This document shows positions 7,484-15,951 of a stretch of 38,899 nt of DNA, piece after piece. Positions within the stretch are counted from its first letter, which is position 1; every line of letters starts with the position of its first letter. The position numbers and the translations under genes were made by a program. This DNA comes from Calidithermus roseus (GTDB lineage Bacteria; Deinococcota; Deinococci; Deinococcales; Thermaceae). Under the pieces are notes generated by a model that ran no database searches, was not told the DNA's origin, and worked only from the letters and a program-made list of their open reading frames with translations. Location of the stretch: contig NZ_QWLA01000028.1 in the NCBI RefSeq assembly GCF_003574095.1, forward strand, positions 1-38,899, read 5' to 3'.

Positions 7484-8464
7484 GTGAGAGCGCATCCCCT
7501 GCCTGAGCTCCAGGCCAAGCCCAGCCGCCGCACCCTGGTCCTGGGTGCGGTTTTGCTGACGCTTTTGCTGCTGTTGAGCCAGGGCCGGCCCCTGCCCCTG
7601 GGCGATCCCTGGCAGCGCTTGTCCCTGCGGCAAATCCTGGTGGGCCTGGAGGTATCCCGCCGTGAGGCAATCGTGCGGGAGTACCTCTCGCTCAAGGCTT
7701 CGGCCCAGATCCTGGCCGGGCGCCCTGGCGCGGTGGCCGTGAGCCGCTTGCTGCGCCTGGAGTTCTACAACCAACGCCGCAACCGCTCCTCGGCTTTCGG
7801 CAGCCCCGAAGAGGCCCTGGCCGCCTCGAGGCGCTGGCTCGAGGCCCTCGGAGCACTCAAGCGGGGTCAAACCCCTAACACTCGAGACCTACCACTGGCC
7901 CTGGAGCGCGTGCTGCCCTACCGCCAGGAGATCAGCCAGGCAGCCCAGAGATTGCATTTCCCCTCGGGGGTGCTGGCGGCAATAGTGGACAACGAGGAGT
8001 ACGGCGGGGATAAGGCTATGGGGCTTTCGAGGGGAATTCGCTCCCTGGCCGATGGTCTAGCCGAGAGCCTCAGCGAGTCCACCGGCAGTGCGGGGCCGCT
8101 GTCACGCACCCTGGGTCTGGCCCAGATGTCCTGGGAAGACGCGCTCAAGCAGCAGCGGCGCCTCAAGCACTTCGCGGCCTGGCCCTATGCCAGCTTCCCA
8201 CGCACCGAACTCGAGGCCCGCCAGGCCCTGGAGGACCCCGCCAAGAACCTGCTGCTCACGGCCTCGAGACTGCGCGGCTACTTCAATGCAGCCCTGGGGC
8301 TTTCCTGGAGCAACACCCGCTACCTGGCCGGACACTGGCTCTACTACCTCGGCCCGGCCTGGCACAACTGGCCTACCGGAGCCCGGCAACAGGCCACCTG
8401 GCCCTATGCCTTCCACGGTTTCTTCAAGGGGATGTTCTACCAGGCCCTGTTCGCCGCTCATTAA
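7484..8464 (+). CDS. Membrane-anchored lysozyme/transglycosylase-like protein
   Basis: This 326-residue protein has one N-terminal membrane segment (about residues 16-32, LVLGAVLLTLLLLLS), so it probably sits on the outer face of the inner membrane. The middle carries a pattern like the soluble lytic transglycosylase/lysozyme fold: GVLAAIVDNEEYGG at 162-175, with Glu171 or Glu172 as possible catalytic acid, then GLAQMSWEDA at 211-220, matching the family 'G..GLmQl.p.tA'. The spacing between the two is longer than usual, so enzymatic activity is only inferred. GTG at 7484 lies 11 bp after the NYN gene, which implies cotranscription. A hairpin follows the stop codon. Confidence 0.55.
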   Translation: MRAHPLPELQAKPSRRTLVLGAVLLTLLLLLSQGRPLPLGDPWQRLSLRQILVGLEVSRREAIVREYLSLKASAQILAGRPGAVAVSRLLRLEFYNQRRNRSSAFGSPEEALAASRRWLEALGALKRGQTPNTRDLPLALERVLPYRQEISQAAQRLHFPSGVLAAIVDNEEYGGDKAMGLSRGIRSLADGLAESLSESTGSAGPLSRTLGLAQMSWEDALKQQRRLKHFAAWPYASFPRTELEARQALEDPAKNLLLTASRLRGYFNAALGLSWSNTRYLAGHWLYYLGPAWHNWPTGARQQATWPYAFHGFFKGMFYQALFAAH

Positions 8465-8468
8465 ACGA

Positions 8469-8492
8469 ACAACTGCCGCATAGGGCAGTTGT
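8469..8492 (+). terminator. Hairpin after the lysozyme-like gene
   Basis: A perfect 9-bp inverted repeat (acaactgcc / ggcagttgt) with a 6-base loop starts 5 bases after the stop codon. The following sequence (cgtctttggg) has only three T, so it may be a weak intrinsic terminator or an mRNA 3' end hairpin. Confidence 0.5.
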
Positions 8493-8760
8493 CGTCTTTG
8501 GGAAAGGGGACAGGGTTTCCGGCTTCTAGCCCAACGCTGGGGGCTCCAATAACGGTGGCGCTGCTCCCTCGCATCCGCCCAATAAGCGCTTGCCGAATAG
8601 GCACAAATCCAAGGTATCCCCTCGCACCCTTCCCTCGAAGCCCCGCATCCCATGTTGGATCGCACGGGCTGCCGAACTTCAAGGCGATGTTAGCGTAAGC
8701 AGCGTTACAGCAGCGTTACACCGGGCTTCTTGCACGAGCCGTCGATGGCTCTAGGGCTGG
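8493..8760. other. Intergenic stretch without a recognised gene; tandem 11-bp repeat
   Basis: These 268 bp separate two convergent genes. I see no convincing coding frame or RNA gene. Two perfect tandem copies of gcagcgttaca occupy 8699-8720, preceded by a partial copy. Confidence 0.4.
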
Positions 8761-9279
8761 TCAAATGCGCTCGAGCCACTGCCCTGCCCTGCCCGGCGGC
8801 AAGACCGGCCATTCTCCCTGCAGCATGTGGCGCTCGACCTCCGCGACGGCCTGGGTGGCCCGCTCCACCCACTCCGCCGGGTAAAGGGGGGCCTTGGCCG
8901 CGAACTCCTCGAGGTCGAAGGTCTGGCAGCGGTGGTCGGCCCTGCACTTCACGTCGAGCTCGAGGTCGTACTGCCAGATGCGCTCTGGCTCGAAGCGCGG
9001 GGGAGTCTGGATGTTCCAGTAGTACTCGAGCACCCTGCCCTCGGCATCGAGGTCGGGGCCACCCGAGTACCAGCGACTCTCGAAGAAGGCCACGTAAGCC
9101 TGGTGATCTACGCGCAGCACCCGCCCTTTGCTTTCGTGGTGGAACTCGAATCCCAGGGGCATGTACAGCAGTACCGCCCCCTCGCGCACTTCGCGCACCT
9201 CGGCCTCCCACCAGTAGTGCAGCCGGTCCTGGGGATACTTCCAGAACTCCAACCGCACGCGCTGGCCTGGCCCGTACAT
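8761..9279 (-). CDS. DUF402-domain protein (probable nucleotide phosphatase)
   Basis: This 172-residue cytoplasmic protein has the DUF402 pattern. Characterised members of this fold hydrolyse nucleoside di- or triphosphates or related phosphates with Mg2+. Visible signatures are the aromatic-rich strands 'WYSGGPDL', 'YYWNIQTPPRFE' and the acidic cluster YDLELDVK...TFDLEEFAAKAPLYP, which matches the 'DlelDv......v.DlDEf' signature with its acidic metal ligands. The end is a helical tail. ATG at 9279 has GGAGG 7 bases upstream. It lies 36 bp downstream of the ferredoxin-NADP+ reductase gene on the same strand, so cotranscription is likely. The substrate cannot be predicted. Confidence 0.75.
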   Translation of the reverse strand: MYGPGQRVRLEFWKYPQDRLHYWWEAEVREVREGAVLLYMPLGFEFHHESKGRVLRVDHQAYVAFFESRWYSGGPDLDAEGRVLEYYWNIQTPPRFEPERIWQYDLELDVKCRADHRCQTFDLEEFAAKAPLYPAEWVERATQAVAEVERHMLQGEWPVLPPGRAGQWLERI

Positions 9280-9315
9280 CTCAGCCCTCCAGCGCCTCGA
9301 GCCCTCGAGCAGGGA

Positions 9316-10335
9316 TCAGTGCGTAGCCGCCGGGGTCGGCACCTCGTCGCGCTCGGAGGAGTGACCGGGGTTGACCTTGAGTTCGGGATGGGCGTAGGCG
9401 GCGGCGTAGTTGGCCGCGATGGAAGCCTCCCCGAAGCCCAGGCAGATCAGCGGCAGCTTGCCGTTGTAGCTCGCCACGTCACCGCAGGCGAAGATGCCGG
9501 GACGGCTGGTGCGCATGGTCGAGTCGAGCACCTTGATCTTCTTGTTGCCCTCCATCTCGAGGCCCCACGTCGCCAGCGGCCCCAGCTTGGAGAGGTAACC
9601 AGCCAGGATGACCACCGCGTCCACCCCCAGCACGGTCTCCTCTTTGGTGGCGTTGTTGAAGATCACCGCCTCGCGCACGTGGCCATCACCGCGAATCTCC
9701 TTGAGTTCGTAGGGGGTGAGGATACGAACCTCTCCCGCCTCGGCGGCCTCGATCATCTGGTTGACGGTAGCGGCGTGGGCGCGAAACTGCTCACGGCGGT
9801 GAATCAGGGTGACCTCGGCGATGTCTTTGAGGCCCAGTGTCCAGTCGGCGGCACTGTCGCCACCTCCCACGATCAGCACACGCTTGCCAGTGAACTCGGC
9901 TTTGCTCTTGACCGCGTAATAGACCCCCTTGCCCGTGAACTCGGCCTCGCCGGGGCAGCCCACCTTGCGCGGCTCGAAGGCTCCCACCCCTGCCGCGATG
10001 ATCACCGCGCCGGTGGCGTAAGTGTGACCGCTGGAGGTGGTGATGTGGAAGTCGCCGTTGACCTCCTCGAGCTTCTCCGCCCGCTCGCCCAGGGTATAGA
10101 TAGGCTTGAAGGGCTCGAGCTGCTCGATGAGGTTGTTCACCAGGTCCTTAGCGAGGATCTTGGGGAAGCCCGCGATGTCGTAGATGTATTTTTCGGGGTA
10201 CAGGGCCATGAGCTGGCCTCCCGGCTCCGGCAAGGGATCGATGATCCGCACCGTAAGGTCGCGCATACCCACATAGAACGCCGCAAACAGTCCTGCCGGC
10301 CCAGCTCCGATCACGGTCACGTCGGTCCGCAACAT
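9316..10335 (-). CDS. Ferredoxin--NADP+ reductase, thioredoxin-reductase-like type
   Basis: This 339-residue flavoprotein moves electrons between NADPH and ferredoxin or flavodoxin in the cytoplasm. The FAD-binding GxGxxG ([14 protein letters not shown]) is at the N-terminus, the NADPH-binding [10 protein letters not shown] in the middle and the second FAD motif ([11 protein letters not shown]) near the end. The redox CxxC of thioredoxin reductases is absent, which points to the YumC-type FNR. ATG at 10335 has TATCTT ending 7 bases upstream. sdrP lies upstream on the same strand but is separated by a terminator, so this gene has its own promoter. SdrP proteins of Thermus activate redox and stress genes, so a functional link is plausible but not shown. 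Confidence 0.85.
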   Translation of the reverse strand: MLRTDVTVIGAGPAGLFAAFYVGMRDLTVRIIDPLPEPGGQLMALYPEKYIYDIAGFPKILAKDLVNNLIEQLEPFKPIYTLGERAEKLEEVNGDFHITTSSGHTYATGAVIIAAGVGAFEPRKVGCPGEAEFTGKGVYYAVKSKAEFTGKRVLIVGGGDSAADWTLGLKDIAEVTLIHRREQFRAHAATVNQMIEAAEAGEVRILTPYELKEIRGDGHVREAVIFNNATKEETVLGVDAVVILAGYLSKLGPLATWGLEMEGNKKIKVLDSTMRTSRPGIFACGDVASYNGKLPLICLGFGEASIAANYAAAYAHPELKVNPGHSSERDEVPTPAATH

Positions 10336-10342
10336 GGTGAAT

Positions 10343-10348
10343 AAGATA
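10343..10348 (-). promoter_or_regulatory. Leaderless -10 element of the ferredoxin-NADP+ reductase gene
   Basis: On the minus strand TATCTT ends 7 bases before the ATG at 10335. The hexamer 17 bp upstream is ATACCA, a poor -35. Confidence 0.55.
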
Positions 10349-10464
10349 ACACAAGAGCTCCGGTTTGGTATACCGTAAATCCGGAGTACTACCACCGGCG
10401 CATCTCTTCACAGCCAGGGTGTGCAGTTCCCATGGCAAGACACGCTTGGTCTCGATTTTTGGCC

Positions 10465-10491
10465 ACAAAACAGGACGGCTGAAAGCCGTCC
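10465..10491 (-). terminator. Intrinsic terminator of sdrP
   Basis: An 8-bp perfect stem (GGACGGCT / AGCCGTCC, 10473-10480 with 10484-10491) with a 3-base loop is followed on the minus strand by TGTTTTGT. It lies 23 bp after the sdrP stop and separates it from the reductase gene. Confidence 0.8.
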
Positions 10492-10513
10492 ATTATGCTT
10501 TCACGCTGATAGT

Positions 10514-11122
10514 TTATGCAGCTTGCTGGGCCAGGTCCTCCAGGCCACGGATGTTCTCGAGCACCAGCTTGCCGTAGCCGGACTTGATGTAGCCCTCGCG
10601 CGAGAGCTCGCCGATGACCTTGGTCACGGTCTCGCGCACCGAGCCGACCGCCGAGGCGATCTCGTCGTGGGTAGCGCGTACGCCCACACGGCCACTGCTC
10701 TCGCGGAAGGCGATGGGGGTGTTGGAGAGCTCGAGCAAGGTGGCGGCGATGCGGTTCTTCAGGCGCTGGCCCGAGAGGCGCTGGATGGTGCGGTAGGTCT
10801 GGGTGAGCGCGTTCACCAAGTGCCGAGCCAGCTTCACGGTCTCCTCAGGGGTGAGTTCCTCCGGCGAGACGATGTCGATGCGGGTGCGGGTCACCGCCTC
10901 CGCGAAGTAGCTGCGTTCATCGCCCGAAAGCACTTCCTCACCGAAGTACTCGCCCGGACGCGCGAAGCGCAGCGTCAGGGCATTGCCCTCCTCATCCACG
11001 CTCTGGAGGCGCACCAGCCCCTCGCGCACCCGGTAAAGCTTGTCCTTGGGACCCGGCTTTCCGGGGTACAGGATGATTTCTCCAGCGTGGAAGCCGATGG
11101 TGTCAATGATGCTGTTTTGCAT
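10514..11122 (-). CDS. sdrP: Crp/Fnr-family transcription regulator, SdrP-like
   Basis: This 202-residue regulator has an N-terminal cyclic-nucleotide-binding-like beta barrel (about 10-110) and a C-terminal winged helix. The recognition helix region reads ATHDEIASAVGSVRETVTKVIGELSREGYI. Length and sequence, especially 'AGEIILYPGKPGP', 'VDEEGNALTLRFARPG' and the helix above, fit Thermus thermophilus SdrP as I remember it; SdrP activates nutrient- and redox-supply genes in stationary phase and under oxidative stress without a ligand. ATG at 11122 is preceded by AAGGAGG. A promoter with TTTACA and TAAGCT separated by 17 bp lies just upstream, and a strong terminator follows. Neighbouring genes are convergent or separately transcribed. 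Confidence 0.88.
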   Translation of the reverse strand: MQNSIIDTIGFHAGEIILYPGKPGPKDKLYRVREGLVRLQSVDEEGNALTLRFARPGEYFGEEVLSGDERSYFAEAVTRTRIDIVSPEELTPEETVKLARHLVNALTQTYRTIQRLSGQRLKNRIAATLLELSNTPIAFRESSGRVGVRATHDEIASAVGSVRETVTKVIGELSREGYIKSGYGKLVLENIRGLEDLAQQAA

Positions 11123-11146
11123 TTATTCATCGCCTCCTTGATTTAT

Positions 11147-11175
11147 AGCTTAGTCCTTAAGCACTATTTTGTAAA
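11147..11175 (-). promoter_or_regulatory. Promoter of sdrP
   Basis: On the minus strand the -35 TTTACA (11170-11175) and -10 TAAGCT (11147-11152) are separated by exactly 17 bp. The predicted start near 11140 leaves a leader of about 18 nt that begins at the AAGGAGG. Confidence 0.65.
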
Positions 11176-11443
11176 TAGATATGTTGATTATTTCCTGAGT
11201 CCTTGCTGAGTTAAAGCAGCACGATGAACAAGCAAAGCCCATAGCCATAAGCACGCCGTCCTCGAGGCCTCCTACGCCGCCGATCCACTGTCGGATTTCC
11301 CTTTGAGCCTACCTAACCAGGGCCAAACACAACCATCGAGCGATTGGGCATCCTCCGGTGGGTCGAGTGGCATCAACCATACCGATGAGCCGTCGGACGG
11401 GCGAGCCTCGAGGCCCATTCCCTACCCCGGCTGCCCCAGGAAA
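11176..11443. other. Intergenic stretch between sdrP and murE, no recognised gene
   Basis: A plus-strand frame continues upstream of murE here, but it is Ser/Pro/Gly rich with no homology I recognise and precedes the murE -10 box, so I treat it as non-coding. A short stretch at 11235-11260 (cccatagccataagcacgcc) resembles the dispersed intergenic words. Two CTCGAG sites are present. Confidence 0.4.
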
Positions 11444-11449
11444 TACAAT
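11444..11449 (+). promoter_or_regulatory. Leaderless -10 element of murE
   Basis: TACAAT ends 6 bases before the GTG at 11456. No Shine-Dalgarno is present. Confidence 0.5.
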
Positions 11450-11455
11450 GCTGGT

Positions 11456-12907
11456 GTGGTCACCCTGCACGAACTCTTCGCCCTGCTTGGCCGCGAAGCC
11501 CCGGCCCTATCGGTACGGGGCGTAACCCATGACTCGAGGCTGGTCGAACCCGGCTTCGTGTTCGTGGCGATCCAGGGCGTTCCCCTGCAAAGCCGGGCGC
11601 CGCTGGACGGGCACGACTTCATTCCCCAGGCCCTCGTGAAGGGGGCCATCGCCGTAGTCGGAACCAAAGACCTCGATTTGCCTGTCCCCTACTGCAAAGT
11701 GAGCCATGACCGGGCTGCACTGAGCGATCTGGCCGCGGCCTTTTGGGGCTATCCGGCAAAGCAGCTCGAGCTGGCTGGGGTAACCGGCTCCAAAGGCAAG
11801 ACCACCGTGGCCGTGCTGCTGCACCACCTGCTCCAGTCGGCCCAGCCCCCGGTGGGACGCCTCTCGACCGTGGGGGTCAAGATCGGCGCGAAAGAGTTGT
11901 TCCTGAGCGGCCACTTCACCACCCCCGAGGCCCCGCAGGTGCAGGAGATGCTGCGCCGCTTCGTGGAGGCCGGGTGCAAACAGGCGGTGCTCGAGGTCTC
12001 CAGTCACGCCCTCGCGCTCGAGCGGGTGCGCGGGCTGGAGTACGCGGTGGGGGTCTTCACCAACCTCTTCGAGGACCACCTCGACCTGCACGGCAGCATG
12101 GAGAACTATTTCGCCGAGAAGAGGAAGCTGCTCGAGCGCTCACAGTGGCGCGTGGTGAACAGCGACAACGCTTGGACCCACCGCCTGGCCGACGGGCCCA
12201 ACACCTGGAGCTATGGCTCAGCGGGCGATTGGCGGGCCGAAAAACTGACGGAAGGCGTGGGAGGGCTCGAGCTCGAGGTGCGCTCCCCTGTCGGCTCGTT
12301 CGCGGTTCAGCTCCCCATGGTGGGACGCTTCAACGCCGAAAACGCCTTGGCGGCGATGGCCGCCGCCACACGGATGGGCCTCTCGGTAGAGGAGATAAGA
12401 CGTGGCCTGGCCAGCTTCCCCGGCGTGCCGGGGCGAATGCAGCTCGTGCAGGCCGAGCCCTTCCGAGTCATCGTCGATTTCGCCCACACCGGGGACAGCC
12501 TGCGGGCGGCGCTGGTGACCCTGCGCCCCACCACCCGTGGTCGTCTGGTGGTGGTGATCGGGGCGGCGGGCAACCAGGACCCCAGCCGCCGCACCGGCAT
12601 CGGCAGGGTGGCCGCCGAGCTGGCCGACTTCGCCATCTTTACCGAGGAGGACCACCGCAGCGAGAGCCTGGGGGCCATCCTGCGAACCATGTCCGAGGCC
12701 CACGGCGACCCCAAGCGGCACGTGTGCATCGGCGACCGGCGATCAGCGATCCGCCACGCCGTTGAAAACGCCCGCCCCGGCGACACCCTCCTCTTCTCAG
12801 GCAAGGGACACGAGCGCACGCTCGAGCGCGGCACCGAGACGATCCCCTGGAACGAGGTGGAGGAGGTCAGGGCCGCGCTGGGCGGGCAAAAAGCGGGCAT
12901 CGGGTGA
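11456..12907 (+). CDS. murE: UDP-MurNAc-tripeptide synthetase (MurE-type Mur ligase)
   Basis: It adds the third amino acid to UDP-MurNAc-L-Ala-D-Glu in peptidoglycan synthesis, using ATP. The 483-residue protein shows the three Mur-ligase domains: an N-terminal UDP-binding domain (VTHDSRLVEPG), the ATP-binding loop GVTGSKGKTT, EVSSHAL and TNLFEDHLDLHGSMENYFAEK of the central domain, and GRFNAENALAA plus a C-terminal Rossmann-like domain. The residue-specificity motif, DNPR in meso-diaminopimelate enzymes, reads EDHR here (TEEDHRSES). Thermus-type peptidoglycan uses L-ornithine, so an ornithine-adding enzyme is plausible (inference). GTG at 11456 gives a normal MurE N-terminus and lies 6 bases after TACAAT. 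nif3 follows 47 bp downstream with its own -10. Confidence 0.88.
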   Translation: MVTLHELFALLGREAPALSVRGVTHDSRLVEPGFVFVAIQGVPLQSRAPLDGHDFIPQALVKGAIAVVGTKDLDLPVPYCKVSHDRAALSDLAAAFWGYPAKQLELAGVTGSKGKTTVAVLLHHLLQSAQPPVGRLSTVGVKIGAKELFLSGHFTTPEAPQVQEMLRRFVEAGCKQAVLEVSSHALALERVRGLEYAVGVFTNLFEDHLDLHGSMENYFAEKRKLLERSQWRVVNSDNAWTHRLADGPNTWSYGSAGDWRAEKLTEGVGGLELEVRSPVGSFAVQLPMVGRFNAENALAAMAAATRMGLSVEEIRRGLASFPGVPGRMQLVQAEPFRVIVDFAHTGDSLRAALVTLRPTTRGRLVVVIGAAGNQDPSRRTGIGRVAAELADFAIFTEEDHRSESLGAILRTMSEAHGDPKRHVCIGDRRSAIRHAVENARPGDTLLFSGKGHERTLERGTETIPWNEVEEVRAALGGQKAGIG

Positions 12908-12941
12908 GTCGTGGCCTGGGGCGTCGCACGACTCCTGGCAG

Positions 12942-12947
12942 TAGACT
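12942..12947 (+). promoter_or_regulatory. Leaderless -10 element of the NIF3-family gene
   Basis: TAGACT ends 7 bases before the ATG at 12955. It could add to read-through from murE. Confidence 0.5.
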
Positions 12948-12954
12948 TATATCC

Positions 12955-13701
12955 ATGCACCGCGACATCCTCGTCCGCTGGCTGGACGAATTTCTCAAGA
13001 GTAGGGAAATCACCAAACAACTGCGTGATCCCTCGCTCAACGGGCTCCAGGTTGAAGGGCGCGAGCAGGTTCACAAGATCGGAGCGGCGGTAGATGCCGC
13101 CCAGGCCACCATCGACAAGGCCCGCGAGCAGGGCGTGGACTTCATGATCGTGCACCACGGGCTGTTCTGGGGCGGAGATATGCCGGTGGTGGGAATCCAT
13201 AAGCGCCGGCTCGAGGCCCTCTTCCAGGGGGGTATCAACCTCTATGCCTCGCACCTGCCGCTGGACGTGCACCCCGAGGTGGGCAACAACGCCTTAATCG
13301 CCCAGGCCCTGGGGCTACAGAATCTCGAGCCCTTCGAGGTGGGGTTCATCGGCAACCTGTTCCGGCCCCACGCCCTCTCCGAGATCGGCGACCGACTGGG
13401 CCAGATCACCGGGATGCAGTGCCTCATCCACCAGGGCGGCCCCAACGAGGTCACGCGGGTGGCGGTGGTGTCGGGCTCGGCCTCCGACTACGTGGCCCAG
13501 GCCAAGGCGGCTGGGGCCGAATTGCTCATCACGGGCGAGCCCAAGCACCAGAACTTCCACCCCACCTTCGAGCTGGGCATGAACGCCATCTATGCCGGGC
13601 ACTACGACACCGAGACCTTCGGCGTGAAGGCCCTGGCCGAGCGCATCGAGCGCGAGTTCGGCCTGCCCTGGGTCTTCCTCGAGCACCCCACGGGGCTTTG
13701 A
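12955..13701 (+). CDS. NIF3-family (DUF34) dinuclear metal protein
   Basis: This 248-residue cytoplasmic protein belongs to the widely conserved NIF3/YbgI family, annotated as GTP cyclohydrolase I type 2-like; its physiological role is unsettled. The family hallmarks are visible: NGLQVEG at 29-35, VHHGLFWG at 66-73 with the metal-binding His67-His68, ASHLPLDVH (98-106) with Asp104, and the C-terminal AGHYDTETFG with another His and Glu for the second metal site. It is the short form without the central insert domain. The TGA stop abuts the ATG of tmk, so translation is coupled and the two form an operon. Confidence 0.88.
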   Translation: MHRDILVRWLDEFLKSREITKQLRDPSLNGLQVEGREQVHKIGAAVDAAQATIDKAREQGVDFMIVHHGLFWGGDMPVVGIHKRRLEALFQGGINLYASHLPLDVHPEVGNNALIAQALGLQNLEPFEVGFIGNLFRPHALSEIGDRLGQITGMQCLIHQGGPNEVTRVAVVSGSASDYVAQAKAAGAELLITGEPKHQNFHPTFELGMNAIYAGHYDTETFGVKALAERIEREFGLPWVFLEHPTGL

Positions 13702-14307
<606 letters not shown>

Positions 14308-14309
14308 CC

Positions 14310-15077
14310 ATGCGCCGCCTGATCCTGCTCGCCAGCCTGGCCCTGCTCCTGGGGACTTCGACCTCCGTGACGGCCCACGAGGGCAATGGCTCCATCCCCA
14401 CCTACAGCTTCAAGCTGGTCAAGATGTACCCACACGACCCCGCCGCCTTCACCCAGGGGCTCATCTACCACGACGGCTTCCTCTACGAGGGAACCGGGCT
14501 CAACGGGCGCTCGGAGATCCGTAAGGTGGACCTCCAGACCGGTAAGGTGCTCCAGCGCCAGCCCATCCCGCCTGAATATTTCGGCGAGGGCATCACCCTC
14601 TTCGGCGGCAAGATTTACCAGCTCACCTGGACGAGCAAAAAGGGCTTCATCTACGACCTCGCCACCTTCAAGCAGACCGGCAGCTTCAGCTATGCCACCG
14701 AGGGCTGGGGCCTGACCCACGACGGCAGCCAGCTCATCATGAGCGACGGCACCGACCGGCTGTTCTTCCTCGACCCCAAGACGCTCAAGCCCGTCCGCAC
14801 CGTCAAGGTGACGGCAGGGGGCGAGCCGGTGACGCGGCTGAACGAGCTCGAGTACATTCAGGGCCTCATCTACGCCAACGTCTGGCAGACCAACCGCATC
14901 GCCATCATCAATCCCAAGGATGGTCACGTGGAAGCCTGGCTCGACCTCAGCAGGCTCGCCATGCTCATCACCAAGGCCGACGTGCTCAACGGCATCGCCT
15001 ACGATGAGCAGGGCAAACGGCTGTTCGTGACGGGCAAGTTGTGGCCCTATTTGTTCGAGATCGAGCTGGTGAAGTGA
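14310..15077 (+). CDS. Glutaminyl-peptide cyclotransferase (beta-propeller type)
   Basis: It converts N-terminal glutamine of peptides to pyroglutamate. This 255-residue protein is exported: a signal peptide (LILLASLALLLG core, probable cleavage after VTA) precedes a five-bladed-propeller sequence of the plant/bacterial glutamine cyclotransferase family. Typical segments are 'HDPAAFTQGLIYHDGFLYEGTG', 'SEIRKVDLQTGKVL', 'EGITLFGGKIYQLTW', 'EGWGLTHDG' and 'VLNGIAYDEQGKRLFVTGKLWP' (outlined here in pieces). ATG at 14310 is 2 bp after the tmk stop. It converges on the sugar ABC operon across a repeat-containing gap. The substrate proteins are unknown; pyroglutamate formation can protect secreted proteins in thermophiles (inference). 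Confidence 0.88.
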   Translation: MRRLILLASLALLLGTSTSVTAHEGNGSIPTYSFKLVKMYPHDPAAFTQGLIYHDGFLYEGTGLNGRSEIRKVDLQTGKVLQRQPIPPEYFGEGITLFGGKIYQLTWTSKKGFIYDLATFKQTGSFSYATEGWGLTHDGSQLIMSDGTDRLFFLDPKTLKPVRTVKVTAGGEPVTRLNELEYIQGLIYANVWQTNRIAIINPKDGHVEAWLDLSRLAMLITKADVLNGIAYDEQGKRLFVTGKLWPYLFEIELVK

Positions 15078-15119
15078 GCTTATAGCTCATAGCCGATAGT
15101 CGATGGCTTTTGGTTTAGC
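15078..15119. repeat. Low-complexity 'atagctcatagcc' intergenic word, copy 1
   Basis: The stretch between two convergent genes contains atagctcatagcc, which recurs on the other strand inside 21696-21713, and related words (gatagtcgatggc). AGCC and GGCT can pair, followed by TTTT, so it might also act as a weak terminator for the glutaminyl cyclase gene. Confidence 0.5.
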
Positions 15120-15133
15120 CCTCGGTGAAATCC

Positions 15134-15949
15134 TCACCCCTTGACCCCGGTCAGCACCACGCCCTCGATGATCTGGCGCTGGAAGACGAAGAACACGACG
15201 AGCACCGGGATCACCGCCAGGCTGCTGGCCGCCATGATCAGGTGCCAGGCCGTGCCCGCCTCGCCCGAGAACAGCGCCACTCCCACGGGCAGCGTGCGCA
15301 TGTCGGGAGTCTGGATGATGATCAAAGGCCACAAGAAGGCGTTCCAGTTGCCCAGGAAGGTGAAGATGCCCAGCGCGGCCAGGGCCGGGCGCACCAGCGG
15401 GAAGGCCACCCGCCAGAACACCCCGAACTCGCTCAACCCGTCGATGCGGCCCGCGTCGAGCAGGTCGGTAGGCAGCGACTCGAAGAACTGGCGCATGAGG
15501 AAGACGCCGAAGGCGCTGATGAGGCCGGGGAACAGGATGCCCCAGAAGGTGTTGACCCAGCCGTAATCCACGCTCATGACGTACCAGGGGATGACGAGCA
15601 TCTCGGTGGGCACCATCAGCGTGGCCAGGATCAGCACGAAGATCAGGTTCCTGCCGGGAAAGCGCAGCTTGGCCAGGGTGTAGCCCACCAGGCTGTCGAA
15701 GAACAGCACCGAGACGGTGGTGAGGCTCGCCACCACCAGGCTGTTGAGGAACCAGCGGGGAAACTGGGTGCCAAAGAGCACCTCGCGGTAGTTCTCGAGC
15801 GTCGGCTCCCGCGGCAGCCAGCGCAGCTCGAAGAGCTCCTGGAAGCTCTTGAGCGAGGTCAGAAACATCCAGACGAAGGGAAAGACCATCGCCAGCGCAC
15901 CCAGCGTAAGCAGGGCATAGACGAAGAAGGAGGAAAGGCGTCGGTTCAC
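15134..15949 (-). CDS. Sugar ABC transporter permease, MalG type
   Basis: This 271-residue inner-membrane permease has six predicted helices and is the second channel subunit of a carbohydrate importer. The EAA loop, which docks the ATPase, is visible as DAGRIDGLSEFGVFWRVAFP followed by LVRPALAALGIFTF. The N-terminal helix and the 'FLNSLVVASLTTV' segment are typical of MalG proteins. GTG at 15949 is 2 bp after the stop of the MalF-type gene, so the two are translationally coupled. No ATPase gene follows, so a shared MsmK/MalK-like ATPase elsewhere probably energises the system. Confidence 0.9.
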   Translation of the reverse strand: MNRRLSSFFVYALLTLGALAMVFPFVWMFLTSLKSFQELFELRWLPREPTLENYREVLFGTQFPRWFLNSLVVASLTTVSVLFFDSLVGYTLAKLRFPGRNLIFVLILATLMVPTEMLVIPWYVMSVDYGWVNTFWGILFPGLISAFGVFLMRQFFESLPTDLLDAGRIDGLSEFGVFWRVAFPLVRPALAALGIFTFLGNWNAFLWPLIIIQTPDMRTLPVGVALFSGEAGTAWHLIMAASSLAVIPVLVVFFVFQRQIIEGVVLTGVKG

Positions 15950-15951
15950 AG

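Noticed and set aside
9316-10335. Thioredoxin reductase
   Set aside because: The fold fits, but the redox-active CxxC is missing, so ferredoxin-NADP+ reductase is the better call.
10335-10360. Crp/SdrP-like site TTGTG...CACC over the ferredoxin reductase start
   Set aside because: The half-sites are spaced wrongly for TGTGA-N6-TCACA, and the site covers the -10 box, unsuited to an activator. I could not confirm an SdrP consensus from memory.
11303-11455. Upstream extension of murE
   Set aside because: The extra 51 codons are low-complexity, without Mur-ligase similarity, and precede the -10 box six bases from the GTG.
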